A stretch of DNA of 45,775 nucleotides from JAGOEF01 sp964511665 (GTDB lineage Bacteria > Bacteroidota > Bacteroidia > Bacteroidales > ML635J-15), in NCBI GenBank assembly GCA_964511665.1, contig CAZEHA010000027.1, forward strand, positions 1-45,775, given 5' to 3'. The notes beneath the pieces were generated by a model, which was given only the letters and a program-made list of their open reading frames with translations, was not told the origin of the DNA and made no database searches. A program made the translations under genes and the position numbers. Below are positions 9,720 through 18,214 of this stretch, piece after piece; position 1 is the stretch's first letter; the number at the start of each line of letters is the position of its first letter.

Positions 9720-10895
9720 CTATTTTAGAATTTCGGCAAGTTTTTGTTCCAGGGCATCGCCTCTAAGATTTGTTGCAACGATAATTCCATTTTTATCGAG
9801 TAAATAGTTGGCCGGAATTCCATTTACACCATACACTTTTGCAGGCGCACAATCCCAATACTTTAAATCGCTAACATGAAACCAATCAAGTTTGTCGTCT
9901 TTTATTGCCTGAATCCACTGATCTCTGTTTGAATCAAGTGAAACCTGATAGATGGTAAATCCTTTGCTGTGATATTTTTCGTAAGCTTTAACCAAAACCG
10001 GTGATTCAACCCGACACGGACGGCACCACGAAGCCCAAAAATCGAGGAGTACATATTGACCGCGCAAATCGAACAGACTTATGTTGTTTCCGTTCTCATC
10101 GGGTAAGTTTATATCGGGAGCTTCGCTGCCTATTGCAATGGTTTTTGGAGCCGATTGAGTTTTTTGCCTGTAATCGGCCAGCTGTTTTTCTAACGCTGTT
10201 GTTTGTGGAAGGTTCGGATGGTGCTCTTTAAGTTTTTCTAATGTAAAAGTGTAAATGTCGGCATCTGCCTCGGGATTTAGAATGCGTGTATTACTAAGCT
10301 GTTGGAATAACGCTAAGTAAATTACCGGCGACTTTTCGTGTTTCAAAATAAACTCCTTCAGAAAATTCTTGTCGGCTTCAAATAGTGCCAAAGCTTGTTC
10401 ATCCAAATCCTTCATTACTTCTTCTATGCGAATCTTTTGGTCTTCAAGAGCTGCCTGATATATTCGATTGAATTCTTCGAGTTTACCGGCGCTGCCAATC
10501 ATATGCTGATTCAATACCCGTGCAATTTCGCAATCGGCTGAGCCTTTAACCGTGTAGTTGGCGGCCAGTTTTCCGTATGTTCCTTCAATAACGATACTGT
10601 CGCCCGGTTTTAACACCAAATATATTACATTCTCTTTGTCGATACGAAGCAAGTAAAAGCCCATGGCATCTAAATTCATCGAAATCGAAAAACTGTTGTC
10701 GGGATCAATTGTAACCGAGTCTAGCTTTGTAACTTTATCGGTGTGGAGTTGTTCCAGAAAAATGGTTTTGCCTTCGCAATTGATAATGCTGCCGCTGAGC
10801 GAAACATTGTAGTTGTCAGCTTCGGAATTGTTGTTACTGTTGCATGCAAACAACAATGTTGCTGCTGCGATAATTACTAAAACTATTATTCTCAT
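9720..10895 (-). CDS. TlpA-like thiol-disulfide oxidoreductase lipoprotein
   Basis: A 391-residue protein with a lipoprotein signal (lipobox LFAC, Cys18). Residues about 30-120 resemble the DUF4369 beta-rich domain common in Bacteroidota, 130-245 are helical, and 255-391 are a TlpA/ResA-type thioredoxin fold. The active site WASWCRPC is at 287-294, with Cys291 and Cys294, and the cis-proline loop GIPANYLLD is around 360. It probably reduces or exchanges disulfides in periplasmic or surface proteins from a membrane anchor. It heads the operon with the M1 protease and LpxH. A TATATTTG box (10919-10912) lies 16 bases before the ATG. The partner protein is unknown; the neighbouring protease and the Cys-rich surface proteins are guesses. 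Confidence 0.9.
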   Translation of the reverse strand: MRIIVLVIIAAATLLFACNSNNNSEADNYNVSLSGSIINCEGKTIFLEQLHTDKVTKLDSVTIDPDNSFSISMNLDAMGFYLLRIDKENVIYLVLKPGDSIVIEGTYGKLAANYTVKGSADCEIARVLNQHMIGSAGKLEEFNRIYQAALEDQKIRIEEVMKDLDEQALALFEADKNFLKEFILKHEKSPVIYLALFQQLSNTRILNPEADADIYTFTLEKLKEHHPNLPQTTALEKQLADYRQKTQSAPKTIAIGSEAPDINLPDENGNNISLFDLRGQYVLLDFWASWCRPCRVESPVLVKAYEKYHSKGFTIYQVSLDSNRDQWIQAIKDDKLDWFHVSDLKYWDCAPAKVYGVNGIPANYLLDKNGIIVATNLRGDALEQKLAEILK

Positions 10896-10911
10896 ATGTT
10901 TTTATTTTGGG

Positions 10912-10919
10912 CAAATATA
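10912..10919 (-). promoter_or_regulatory. -7 box TATATTTG of the tlpA-like/M1/lpxH operon
   Basis: A perfect TAnnTTTG on the minus strand, 16 bases upstream of the ATG at 10895. A TTTG at 10938-10935 is only 15 bases further upstream, shorter than the usual 19-21, so the -33 element is uncertain. Confidence 0.5.
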
Positions 10920-10997
10920 ATCAATCATATAAAACAAATGAAACAGTGATTTATGGTTTAAGATTTTGCAACACCGGCATTTTTCGATAACAAATAT

Positions 10998-11005
10998 TAT
11001 TTTTG
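10998..11005 (+). promoter_or_regulatory. -7 box TATTTTTG upstream of ribF
   Basis: A perfect TAnnTTTG match 16 bases before the ribF ATG. A TTTG at 10965-10968 is 29 bases upstream, too far for a typical -33 element. Confidence 0.5.
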
Positions 11006-11021
11006 CCGAATAATTGCAGCA

Positions 11022-11957
11022 ATGAAAGTATATCAACACTACGAATTTATTAGTTTATATAACCCTGTTGTAAGTGTAGGTTTTTTCGACGGTGTGCATA
11101 AAGGGCACCGGAATTTACTTGCCGAGCTGATCTCTGTTGCCAAAAGCAAATCTGTCGATCATTTGGTAATCAGCATGTGGCCGCATCCGGCAACTATTAT
11201 TAAGAACAATACCCCCGATAACTTTTTTATCAGCACCCTTGACGAAAAAATCGATTTGATTCGCTTGTCTGGTATTCAAAACATGTTGGTGTTAGATTTT
11301 AACGAGACCCTGTTGCACATGACGGCTGAAGATTTTATAGGCAAAATAATAGTAGAGAATCTAAATGCATCGGCCATTCTTATGGGATATAACAATTCAT
11401 TGGGAAAGGGTGCATCTACGCGGCCTGAGGTAGAGGCTATTGCCGGTAGATTTTCGTTACAAGTTATTGGGGCCGAACGCCTCCACGATTCCAACCATAG
11501 CGTCAGTTCCACCACAATTCGCAATTTTCTGCTATCGGGCAGGCTGGGCGATGCCAATGCGTTATTGGGCTATAACTACTCTTTCGAAGGTGTGGTAATT
11601 GGTGGATATAAAATAGGTAGGGTATTGGGTTATAAAACGGCAAATATAAAACCTTGTTTCTCAGAGAAAATAATCCCCGGAAACGGTGTTTACATCGTCG
11701 AAATTCTGATAGGTGACGAATCTCATCAAGCCATTCTGAATATTGGAAACCGACCTACTTTCGAAGGAGCAACCCGCTCGATTGAGGCTCATATAATAAA
11801 CTTTGACCGCGATATATATGGAGACATTGTCACCCTGCGGTTTTTCGATAAAATTAGGGATGAGAAAAAATTTATCAGCACCAATGCGCTAAAGAATCAA
11901 ATTGCAAAAGACAAACAGATTGCCCTTGATTTCTTTAACAGGATAAAGGACAATTAA
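11022..11957 (+). CDS. ribF: Bifunctional riboflavin kinase / FAD synthetase
   Basis: A 311-residue protein with the RibF architecture. The N-terminal nucleotidyltransferase domain has FFDGVHKGHR at 21-30 (the HxGH-type site) and the SSTTIR strand at 162-167. The C-terminal flavokinase domain has GRVLGYKTANI at 199-209 (the counterpart of GxxLGxPTAN) and NIGNRPTFEG at 240-249. It phosphorylates riboflavin to FMN and adenylates FMN to FAD in the cytoplasm. Two sites deviate: the usual G-Y-D-H-x-F-G reads GYNNSLG at 122-128, and PTAN reads KTAN, although Thr and Asn are kept. It stands alone 126 bp from the divergent tlpA-like gene, with ahcY 71 bp behind. The start ATG fits the promoter box and the usual length. 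Confidence 0.93.
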   Translation: MKVYQHYEFISLYNPVVSVGFFDGVHKGHRNLLAELISVAKSKSVDHLVISMWPHPATIIKNNTPDNFFISTLDEKIDLIRLSGIQNMLVLDFNETLLHMTAEDFIGKIIVENLNASAILMGYNNSLGKGASTRPEVEAIAGRFSLQVIGAERLHDSNHSVSSTTIRNFLLSGRLGDANALLGYNYSFEGVVIGGYKIGRVLGYKTANIKPCFSEKIIPGNGVYIVEILIGDESHQAILNIGNRPTFEGATRSIEAHIINFDRDIYGDIVTLRFFDKIRDEKKFISTNALKNQIAKDKQIALDFFNRIKDN

Positions 11958-11993
11958 AAAACGAAAATCTCAAAATCGTATTGCAGAATTAAA

Positions 11994-12001
11994 TATCTTT
12001 G
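11994..12001 (+). promoter_or_regulatory. -7 box TATCTTTG upstream of ahcY
   Basis: A perfect TAnnTTTG box followed by C, 27 bases before the ATG at 12029. It overlaps an in-frame TTG at 11999, which argues against that TTG as the start. I see no clear TTTG at the -33 distance. Confidence 0.6.
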
Positions 12002-12028
12002 CATCACGATTTTTTTAGTAAAATAATT

Positions 12029-13450
12029 ATGATTATGGAAAGTATTATTTCGGATTTACCGTACAAAATTAAAGACATTTCGTTGGCAGGCTTTGGAAGA
12101 AAAGAAATTGATATTGCCGAAAAAGAAATGCCCGGCTTGATGAGTATCAGGCGAAAATATGCAAGTGAAAAGCCCCTGAAGGGAGCAAGAATAACGGGTT
12201 CGCTTCACATGACAATTCAAACCGCGGTGCTTATCGAAACCTTGGTGGAATTGGGAGCCGAAGTGCGTTGGGCAAGTTGTAACATATTTTCTACACAAGA
12301 TCATGCTGCAGCTGCTATTGCCGAAAGAGGCATCCCGGTTTTTGCATGGAAGGGCGAGAGTCTCGAAGAGTATTGGTGGTGCACCCTGCAGGCATTGTCT
12401 TTTCCCGAAGGTAAAGGCCCTACACTGATAGTTGACGATGGTGGCGATGCCACACTTATGGTTCACAAAGGCTTTTTTGCCGAAGATAACCCTGATTTAC
12501 TGCAACAAACTCCGGCCAATCACGAAGAAAAAGTAATACTCGATACCCTGAAAATGGTTCAGAAAGAAGACAACAATAAGTGGCATCGGGTTATTAGCGA
12601 AATAAAAGGGGTTTCCGAAGAAACTACTACAGGTGTTCATCGGTTATATCAAATGTTCGAAGCCGGCAAACTGTTATTTCCGGCAATTAATGTGAACGAT
12701 TCGGTTACCAAATCTAAGTTCGACAATCTGTATGGGTGTCGCGAATCACTGTCGGATGGCATTAAACGTGCTACCGATGTAATGGTTGCCGGAAAAATTG
12801 CAGTGGTGTTGGGCTATGGCGACGTGGGTAAAGGTTCGGCTAAATCGCTCAGTGGATTTGGTGCCCGAGTTATTATTACCGAAATCGATCCAATTTGCGC
12901 ACTGCAAGCGGCAATGGAAGGCTTTCAGGTTGCCCGGGTTGAAGACGTATTGTCGATAGGCGATATATTTGTTACAACCACTGGCAACAAGGATGTGATT
13001 ACCGCAGACCACATGTCGAAAATGAAAGATCAAGCCATAGTGTGCAACATCGGTCATTTCGACAACGAAATACAAGTCGATAAATTAAAAACATGGCCGG
13101 GAATACAGCATCTGAACATAAAAGATCAGGTCGATAAATATATTTTCCCCGACGGTCACTCAATTATTTTACTGGCCGACGGGCGTTTGGTAAACTTGGG
13201 TTGTGCAACCGGACATCCCTCGTTTGTAATGAGTAACTCATTCTCTAACCAAACACTGGCTCAAATCGATTTAAACACCAACCAATACGAAATTGGCGTC
13301 TATCGTCTGTCGAAAAAGCTTGATGAAGAAGTAGCCCGTTTGCATTTAGAACAGTTGGGGGTAAAACTTACCCGACTCAGTGCCGAACAGGCCGCCTATC
13401 TTGGAGTTCCGGTTGAAGGACCTTACAAACCGGAACACTATCGCTATTAG
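12029..13450 (+). CDS. ahcY: Adenosylhomocysteinase
   Basis: S-adenosyl-L-homocysteine hydrolase, 473 residues. It splits SAH into adenosine and homocysteine in the methyl cycle, using bound NAD. Visible family motifs: SLHMTIQTA at 58-66, CNIFSTQDHAAAA at 84-96, DDGGDATL at 136-143, GVSEETTTGVHR at 194-205, NVNDSVTKSKFDN at 221-233, the NAD-binding loop GYGDVGKGSA at 262-271, CNIGHFDNE further on, and the conserved end KPEHYRY with Lys and Tyr. I chose ATG 12029; a second ATG at 12035 is also possible. The frame extends to a TTG at 11999, but that lies inside the promoter box. The gene is followed by a strong terminator. Confidence 0.96.
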   Translation: MIMESIISDLPYKIKDISLAGFGRKEIDIAEKEMPGLMSIRRKYASEKPLKGARITGSLHMTIQTAVLIETLVELGAEVRWASCNIFSTQDHAAAAIAERGIPVFAWKGESLEEYWWCTLQALSFPEGKGPTLIVDDGGDATLMVHKGFFAEDNPDLLQQTPANHEEKVILDTLKMVQKEDNNKWHRVISEIKGVSEETTTGVHRLYQMFEAGKLLFPAINVNDSVTKSKFDNLYGCRESLSDGIKRATDVMVAGKIAVVLGYGDVGKGSAKSLSGFGARVIITEIDPICALQAAMEGFQVARVEDVLSIGDIFVTTTGNKDVITADHMSKMKDQAIVCNIGHFDNEIQVDKLKTWPGIQHLNIKDQVDKYIFPDGHSIILLADGRLVNLGCATGHPSFVMSNSFSNQTLAQIDLNTNQYEIGVYRLSKKLDEEVARLHLEQLGVKLTRLSAEQAAYLGVPVEGPYKPEHYRY

Positions 13451-13480
13451 TATTGTTCGAGTTTTTAAACACCGAATTCA

Positions 13481-13519
13481 ATGCAGTCAATCTTTATATA
13501 GGTTGACTGCATTTTTTTT
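13481..13519 (+). terminator. Rho-independent terminator after ahcY
   Basis: A perfect 10-bp stem atgcagtcaa (13481-13490) with ttgactgcat (13503-13512), a 12-base loop and a run of eight T (13512-13519). It lies 30 bases after the ahcY stop. There is no matching T-run on the other strand, so it serves the plus strand. Confidence 0.9.
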
Positions 13520-13531
13520 AAGTATCACAAG

Positions 13532-13963
13532 CTAATATGTGTTATATATATATAGTATGTCGTTTTCGAGATAAGTTGTATATTGCAACAAAGGCATTGT
13601 TGCAGGGTCGAGCACTACCGAGCCGTCGTAAAGATTGAATTTTGACCCGCAATGCTGGCATACAGCAAAAATATTGGTTTCGTCAACATACACCCTGGCA
13701 CTGTCGTTGAATGGCTGATAGGGGCAATTTCTTTCAAAAGCATAATACTCACCTGCATAGGGACAAAAAACGATGATGCCCTTGGAACCTCCTGTGATAT
13801 ACTTCCAGGTTCCTGCAATTTTCAAATCCTGAAACTCAGCCGTATTCAGATATAGTTGTATGTTTACGGGAACATAGGGTATGCGATCCTCTCTGTTACA
13901 TGCCGAACCAAAAAAAATAGTCAGACATATCGATAAAATTATTATTTTTGATAACCGATTCAT
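13532..13963 (-). CDS. Rieske-like lipoprotein lacking the canonical histidines
   Basis: A 143-residue protein with a lipoprotein signal (GSAC, Cys22). Residues about 60-130 follow the outline of a Rieske domain: a first loop with Cys80-Pro-Tyr, then 19 residues, then Cys102-Gln-His-Cys105-Gly-Ser-Lys-Phe, and the usual Gly after the second loop (LYDGSVV) and a late Pro. A true Rieske cluster needs C-x-H and C-x-x-H. Here the first His is Tyr82 and the second is Cys105, so a normal [2Fe-2S] site is not possible. Cys67, Cys80, Cys102, Cys105 and His104 could bind something else or form disulfides. It is transcribed divergently from the basic secreted protein next door. Function unknown; the fold assignment is from motif spacing only. 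Confidence 0.75.
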   Translation of the reverse strand: MNRLSKIIILSICLTIFFGSACNREDRIPYVPVNIQLYLNTAEFQDLKIAGTWKYITGGSKGIIVFCPYAGEYYAFERNCPYQPFNDSARVYVDETNIFAVCQHCGSKFNLYDGSVVLDPATMPLLQYTTYLENDILYIYNTY

Positions 13964-13979
13964 CGGATGTGTAAATTTG
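13947..13979 (+). promoter_or_regulatory. -33/-7 promoter of the basic secreted protein
   Basis: TTTG at 13947-13950, a 21-base spacer and TAAATTTG at 13972-13979 match the Bacteroidota promoter consensus. The ATG follows 22 bases later. The -33 element lies inside the coding start of the divergent gene. Confidence 0.6.
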
Positions 13980-13982
13980 TTT

Positions 13983-13990
13983 CAAAGGTA
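13983..13990 (-). promoter_or_regulatory. -7 box TACCTTTG of the Rieske-like gene
   Basis: A perfect TAnnTTTG on the minus strand, 19 bases before the ATG at 13963. It lies in a 38-bp spacer shared with the oppositely directed box at 13972-13979. Confidence 0.6.
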
Positions 13991-14001
13991 AAAATATTTT
14001 A

Positions 14002-14379
14002 ATGAAAAAGTTACTTACAATTTATCTGCTGCTTATAATCAGCTTTACACTGTGCGCTCAGGACAATAAATACTCGCTCGATACCAAAGAAACGCAAACC
14101 CGAAAGTACAAAAAAAAGAAACAGACCCGCCTTACCCGCGAAGAGAAATTTGTTATTAAATACGAAACCCGCAAAGCCAAAGCCGATAAAAAAAAGAAGA
14201 AAACCGACTACAGGCAACACCGAAAGGCGGTAAAAGATCACAACCGATTGATTAATGGTAAAGATAAAAACATAGTAACCGGCAAAAAAGTGCACAAACA
14301 GATGAAGCGGTCGAAACGCGAAGCGATGCGTCGAAATAAGGGGAAAAACCCGTTGCCGTGGCATAAAAGAATTTTCTGA
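14002..14379 (+). CDS. Small secreted Lys/Arg-rich protein, function unknown
   Basis: A 125-residue protein. A signal peptide is evident (MKKLLTIYLLLIISFTLCAQ). The mature part is extremely basic, with runs such as KYKKKKQTR and KADKKKKKTD, no Cys and almost no hydrophobic segments. It ends NPLPWHKRIF. I recognise no family; similar short basic exported proteins are seen in Bacteroidota. Such a chain may be disordered and bind acidic polymers (LPS, nucleic acid or capsule), but this is speculation. It has its own promoter and no close downstream partner: the next gene, the TonB receptor, starts 166 bp later with a separate promoter. Confidence 0.75.
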   Translation: MKKLLTIYLLLIISFTLCAQDNKYSLDTKETQTRKYKKKKQTRLTREEKFVIKYETRKAKADKKKKKTDYRQHRKAVKDHNRLINGKDKNIVTGKKVHKQMKRSKREAMRRNKGKNPLPWHKRIF

Positions 14380-14464
14380 TGTCATTCGTTTTACGCATCA
14401 GGTATATGTGAAAACTGTGATTGTTATCTTTTTTTTGAAAATATTGCCTTTTTAAAAAAAAAAG

Positions 14465-14496
14465 TTTGGCAGGTTTATTATTCAGTTCTATATTTA
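14465..14496 (+). promoter_or_regulatory. -33/-7 promoter of the receptor cassette
   Basis: TTTG at 14465-14468, a 20-base spacer and TATATTTA at 14489-14496, one mismatch from TAnnTTTG. The receptor ATG is at 14546. It probably drives all three genes up to the terminator at 23487. Confidence 0.5.
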
Positions 14497-14545
14497 CGGT
14501 TTGTTAAAAATGGGTTAAGAATATTATAAAAGTAAATACCGGATT

Positions 14546-17500
14546 ATGTTACGAAGACTACTTCTATTAACTGCTGCCGTTGCGTTTCAACTTGCATTGT
14601 TTGCGCAATCGGGCACATTGAGCGGTGTGGTAAAAGATGCCGCGACGGGCGAGCCAATTCCGTTTGCAAATGTTTCGATCGAAGAAAATGGTCGGATTGT
14701 TACCGGCGGGATGACCGATTTTGACGGAAAATATTCCATCAAGCCCATACCTGCAGGAAAATATACCGTTAAGGCCTCTTATGTTGGTTTTGCAGCCTTG
14801 CAGTATAACAATGTGCAGATTCCTGCCGGTAAAATTACTTTTCAGGATTTCTCGCTGAAACCATCTGCCGAAATTCTTCAGGAAGTAGAGATCAAGGACT
14901 ATAAAGTGCCTCTGATATCGAAAGATGCAACCGAGTCGGGAGGAACCATTACCTCCGAAGATATAGCCAAAATGCCCGGCCGATCTGCCACTGCTGTGGC
15001 TACCACCGTGGCCGGTGTGTATTCAGAAGATGGTGAAGTGGGTAGTATCCGCGGTGCCCGTTCCGAAGGTACTGTGTATTATGTCGACGGTGTTAAGGTT
15101 CGAGGATCTTCATCTATCCCCAAATCAGCCATCGAACAGGTTACTGTAATTACAGGAGGTCTGGCTGCCAAATATGGCGACGCCACCGGCGGTATTATAT
15201 CGGTTACCACCAAAGGACCAACCAGTAAGTATTTTGGTGGTGCAGAATTTCTCACATCTCAATTTCTCGATCCGTATGGTTACAACTTAGGCGGTGTTAT
15301 GCTCTCAGGTCCTATCTGGACTATCGAAGAGAAAGGAACCAATCGCAAAAGAACTGTTGCAGGTTTCCTTATTTCGGCCGAAGTAAATCATATAGTCGAT
15401 AACTATCCTTCATCGGTTGGTGTTTGGAGGGCAAAACCAGAAGTGGTTGAAAGTATTCGTACCAATCCGCTTCGCTTGGTGCAAACCGAAAATGGTGCTA
15501 TTATTTATCAGAATGCCGACTACCTGCATGCAGATGCTTTTGTTAACGAAAAAACACGCCCCAATGCCGAAAACATGCAGTTTAATGTAGCAGGTAAAAT
15601 CGATTTTCAACCCATCCGAAATCTAAACCTCAGCATTGGTGGTACTCTCGATTATCGTCAGGGTAGGGCTTACTCTCGTTCGGCTGATTTGTTTAACTCC
15701 GACAACAACGGATCTTATACCTATAATAACTGGAGGGTATACGGCAGATTAACCCAAAAATTCGACAACCGTTCGCAGGAAGAGGGAGAAACTACTTCAA
15801 TAATTAAAAATGCCTATTATACAATTCAGGTCGATTATTCAAAAACCTATTCAAATTATTACGATCAACGATATCGTGACAATTTCTTCCGTTATGGCCA
15901 TGTGGGTACTTTCGAAACCGATGTTTTTAAATTCTATTCTCGTGGTATCGACACTACCGTGAACCTCGAAGGATGGTTACAAGAAGTATTTGTATATTCA
16001 ATCGATACTTTTATTCCAAGTACCCATAACACCGATTTAGCACGCTATACTTCTCAGTTTTTTGATTACTTCAGCCAATACAGCCTTTTAAGAAAAGAAG
16101 ACGTAATGGCAAACGGTGGTTTGCTTAATGGAATGGGAGCTCCGTCTATTTATGGACTTTGGGCCAGCCCCGGTAACCCCTATACAAGTTATACAATGAG
16201 CGATGCCACACAGTTCCGCGTCTCTGCCAGTGGAACAACCGATATTAAAGACCATGAATTGAGTTTTGGTTTCGAATTTGAACAACGTAAAGACTCTTAC
16301 TATGGATTGGCACCCTTCGGGTTATGGACACTGGCTCGTAATCTGATGAATTATCATATTAACGAAAAAGACATCTCAAGTCCTATTGTAATGCGCGATG
16401 CCAATGGAGTCTATCTCGACACTATCAATTATCCGCGCCTGTATAATGCTGCCACTCAGTCAACATTCGACAAAAACTTCCGTCAGGCATTGGGTTATGA
16501 TATTACCAGCCTGAACTGTATTGATGTTGACTCATACGACCCCGATTTATTTCAGCTTGATTACTTCTCGGCTGATGAACTTTTCAATCAAGGGAACAAT
16601 GTAGTGAGTTATTACGGTTATGACCACACCGGTAAAAAAATAGACTTCTTACCCACTATCGACGATTTTTTCACTCAAACCGACGCTAACGGCGTGTTAA
16701 CAAGACCCATTGCTGCTTTCCAGCCCAATTATATTGCCGGATATATTCAAGATAAATTTGCTTTTAAAGATTTGATTTTCAACGTAGGTGTTCGTGTCGA
16801 TCGCTACGATGCCAATCAGAAAGTGTTGAAAGATAAATATTTGATGAGCGATGCATACAAAGTAGGTGACAACGATCCTATCGGATTGATTTCGAATGCC
16901 AGCCACCCCAGCAATATTCCTACCGGTGCCGTGGTATATGTTAACGACATGACAAACCCGACCGGTATTAATGGGTATCGTGTTGGCAATGTGTGGTACG
17001 ATGAAACAGGTACCGAGGTATCTAATCCCAACTACATTGCAAGCTCAACCGGTATTGCTCCTTATCTTATCGATAATTCCACCGAGTTGAGTAGTGCCGC
17101 CTTCGAAGACTATAAACCTCAGATTGTGGTAATGCCTCGTATCTCTTTCTCATTCCCAATTTCTGACGAAGCACTGTTTTTTGCCCATTATGATATCTTG
17201 TCGAAAAGACCATCGTACTACAATCGCTTGAGCCTTATTGAATACTATTATGTGCGCCAGAAGAGTGGAGATATTTTGAATAATCCCGACCTTAAGACCG
17301 AAAAAACCATCGACTATGAATTGGGTTTCCAACAAAAACTCAGCAACTCATCTTCGTTGAAGCTATCCGCTTTCTATCGAGAAATGCGCGATATGCAGCA
17401 GGCAGTTGCTGTTTATGGTGCTTACCCGGTGAATTACTACACCTATGGCAACATCGACTTCGGAACTGTTAAAGGGTTTACCGCAGCTTACGATTTACGC

Positions 17501-18181
17501 AGAACAGGTAATGTTACACTGAGAGCTGCTTACACCCTGCAGTTTGCCAATGGAACCGGTTCTAATGTTGAATCGGCAGCAGCTATTATTCGCTCCGACC
17601 AGCCAAACCTGCGTACAACAATTCCGCTCGATTTCGACCAACGTCACAATTTTGCCATTACGGTTGACTATCGCTTTGGTGGAAAAGTTTCTGGTACCTT
17701 ATACGATGGACCACGTTGGTTTGGTGCAGATGTATTCGCAAATACCGGTGTAAACTTTGTAGTGAATAGTGGTTCGGGCTCACCCTATACCAAATACAGC
17801 AAACCGGTGAATGGCGCTATTGTAGGTTCGTTGAACGGATCGAGAAAGCCATGGAGAACCAATATCAGTATGCGTCTCGACAGAGACATACGTATTAAAC
17901 TTGCAAATGCCAAAGAAGATGGCCGCAAAGAAAGATACGGTTACATGAATGTGTATCTCGATGTGTCGAATTTGCTGAATGCTCAGAATGTTCTTAGTGT
18001 TTACAGTTACACCGGTAACCCCGATGATGACGGATTTATGAATTTCTCCGACTATCAGAGTCAAATTAATACACAAAACGATGTTGAAGCATACAGAAAT
18101 TATTATGCAATGATTATTAACAGTCCGTATAATTACTCTCTGCCTCGTACCATTCGCTTAGGTGTTCAGTTCAGTTTTTAA
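14546..18181 (+). CDS. TonB-dependent outer-membrane receptor with carboxypeptidase-regulatory-like domain
   Basis: A 1211-residue protein. Signal peptide 1-20 (ending LALFAQ). CarboxypepD_reg-like beta domain at about 24-105 (SGVVKDAATGEPIPFANV, then FDGKYSI and YVGF). Plug domain at about 130-225 (ITSEDIAKMPGR, GSIRGARSEGTVYYVDGV, EQVTVITGG, KYGDATGG). The rest is a long 22-strand-type barrel ending in an aromatic-terminated strand (RLGVQFSF). It is of the SusC/CirA-like type that imports large ligands with energy from TonB. There is no SusD lipoprotein next to it. Instead a 1367-residue secreted protein follows after 33 bp and a PorV-like protein after that, so it may serve export or display of the partner, or take up something the partner binds. 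The ligand cannot be told. Confidence 0.93.
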   Translation: MLRRLLLLTAAVAFQLALFAQSGTLSGVVKDAATGEPIPFANVSIEENGRIVTGGMTDFDGKYSIKPIPAGKYTVKASYVGFAALQYNNVQIPAGKITFQDFSLKPSAEILQEVEIKDYKVPLISKDATESGGTITSEDIAKMPGRSATAVATTVAGVYSEDGEVGSIRGARSEGTVYYVDGVKVRGSSSIPKSAIEQVTVITGGLAAKYGDATGGIISVTTKGPTSKYFGGAEFLTSQFLDPYGYNLGGVMLSGPIWTIEEKGTNRKRTVAGFLISAEVNHIVDNYPSSVGVWRAKPEVVESIRTNPLRLVQTENGAIIYQNADYLHADAFVNEKTRPNAENMQFNVAGKIDFQPIRNLNLSIGGTLDYRQGRAYSRSADLFNSDNNGSYTYNNWRVYGRLTQKFDNRSQEEGETTSIIKNAYYTIQVDYSKTYSNYYDQRYRDNFFRYGHVGTFETDVFKFYSRGIDTTVNLEGWLQEVFVYSIDTFIPSTHNTDLARYTSQFFDYFSQYSLLRKEDVMANGGLLNGMGAPSIYGLWASPGNPYTSYTMSDATQFRVSASGTTDIKDHELSFGFEFEQRKDSYYGLAPFGLWTLARNLMNYHINEKDISSPIVMRDANGVYLDTINYPRLYNAATQSTFDKNFRQALGYDITSLNCIDVDSYDPDLFQLDYFSADELFNQGNNVVSYYGYDHTGKKIDFLPTIDDFFTQTDANGVLTRPIAAFQPNYIAGYIQDKFAFKDLIFNVGVRVDRYDANQKVLKDKYLMSDAYKVGDNDPIGLISNASHPSNIPTGAVVYVNDMTNPTGINGYRVGNVWYDETGTEVSNPNYIASSTGIAPYLIDNSTELSSAAFEDYKPQIVVMPRISFSFPISDEALFFAHYDILSKRPSYYNRLSLIEYYYVRQKSGDILNNPDLKTEKTIDYELGFQQKLSNSSSLKLSAFYREMRDMQQAVAVYGAYPVNYYTYGNIDFGTVKGFTAAYDLRRTGNVTLRAAYTLQFANGTGSNVESAAAIIRSDQPNLRTTIPLDFDQRHNFAITVDYRFGGKVSGTLYDGPRWFGADVFANTGVNFVVNSGSGSPYTKYSKPVNGAIVGSLNGSRKPWRTNISMRLDRDIRIKLANAKEDGRKERYGYMNVYLDVSNLLNAQNVLSVYSYTGNPDDDGFMNFSDYQSQINTQNDVEAYRNYYAMIINSPYNYSLPRTIRLGVQFSF

Positions 18182-18214
18182 CGATGTAATTTTATAAAAA
18201 AAAGACAGCATACA

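Noticed and set aside
11999..12028. TTG at 11999 as the ahcY start
   Set aside because: It lies within the TATCTTTG promoter box, and the ATG at 12029 fits the family length.
14376..14401. Hairpin ctgatg/catcag after the basic protein gene as a terminator
   Set aside because: The stem is only 6 bp with a 14-base loop and no T-tract follows.
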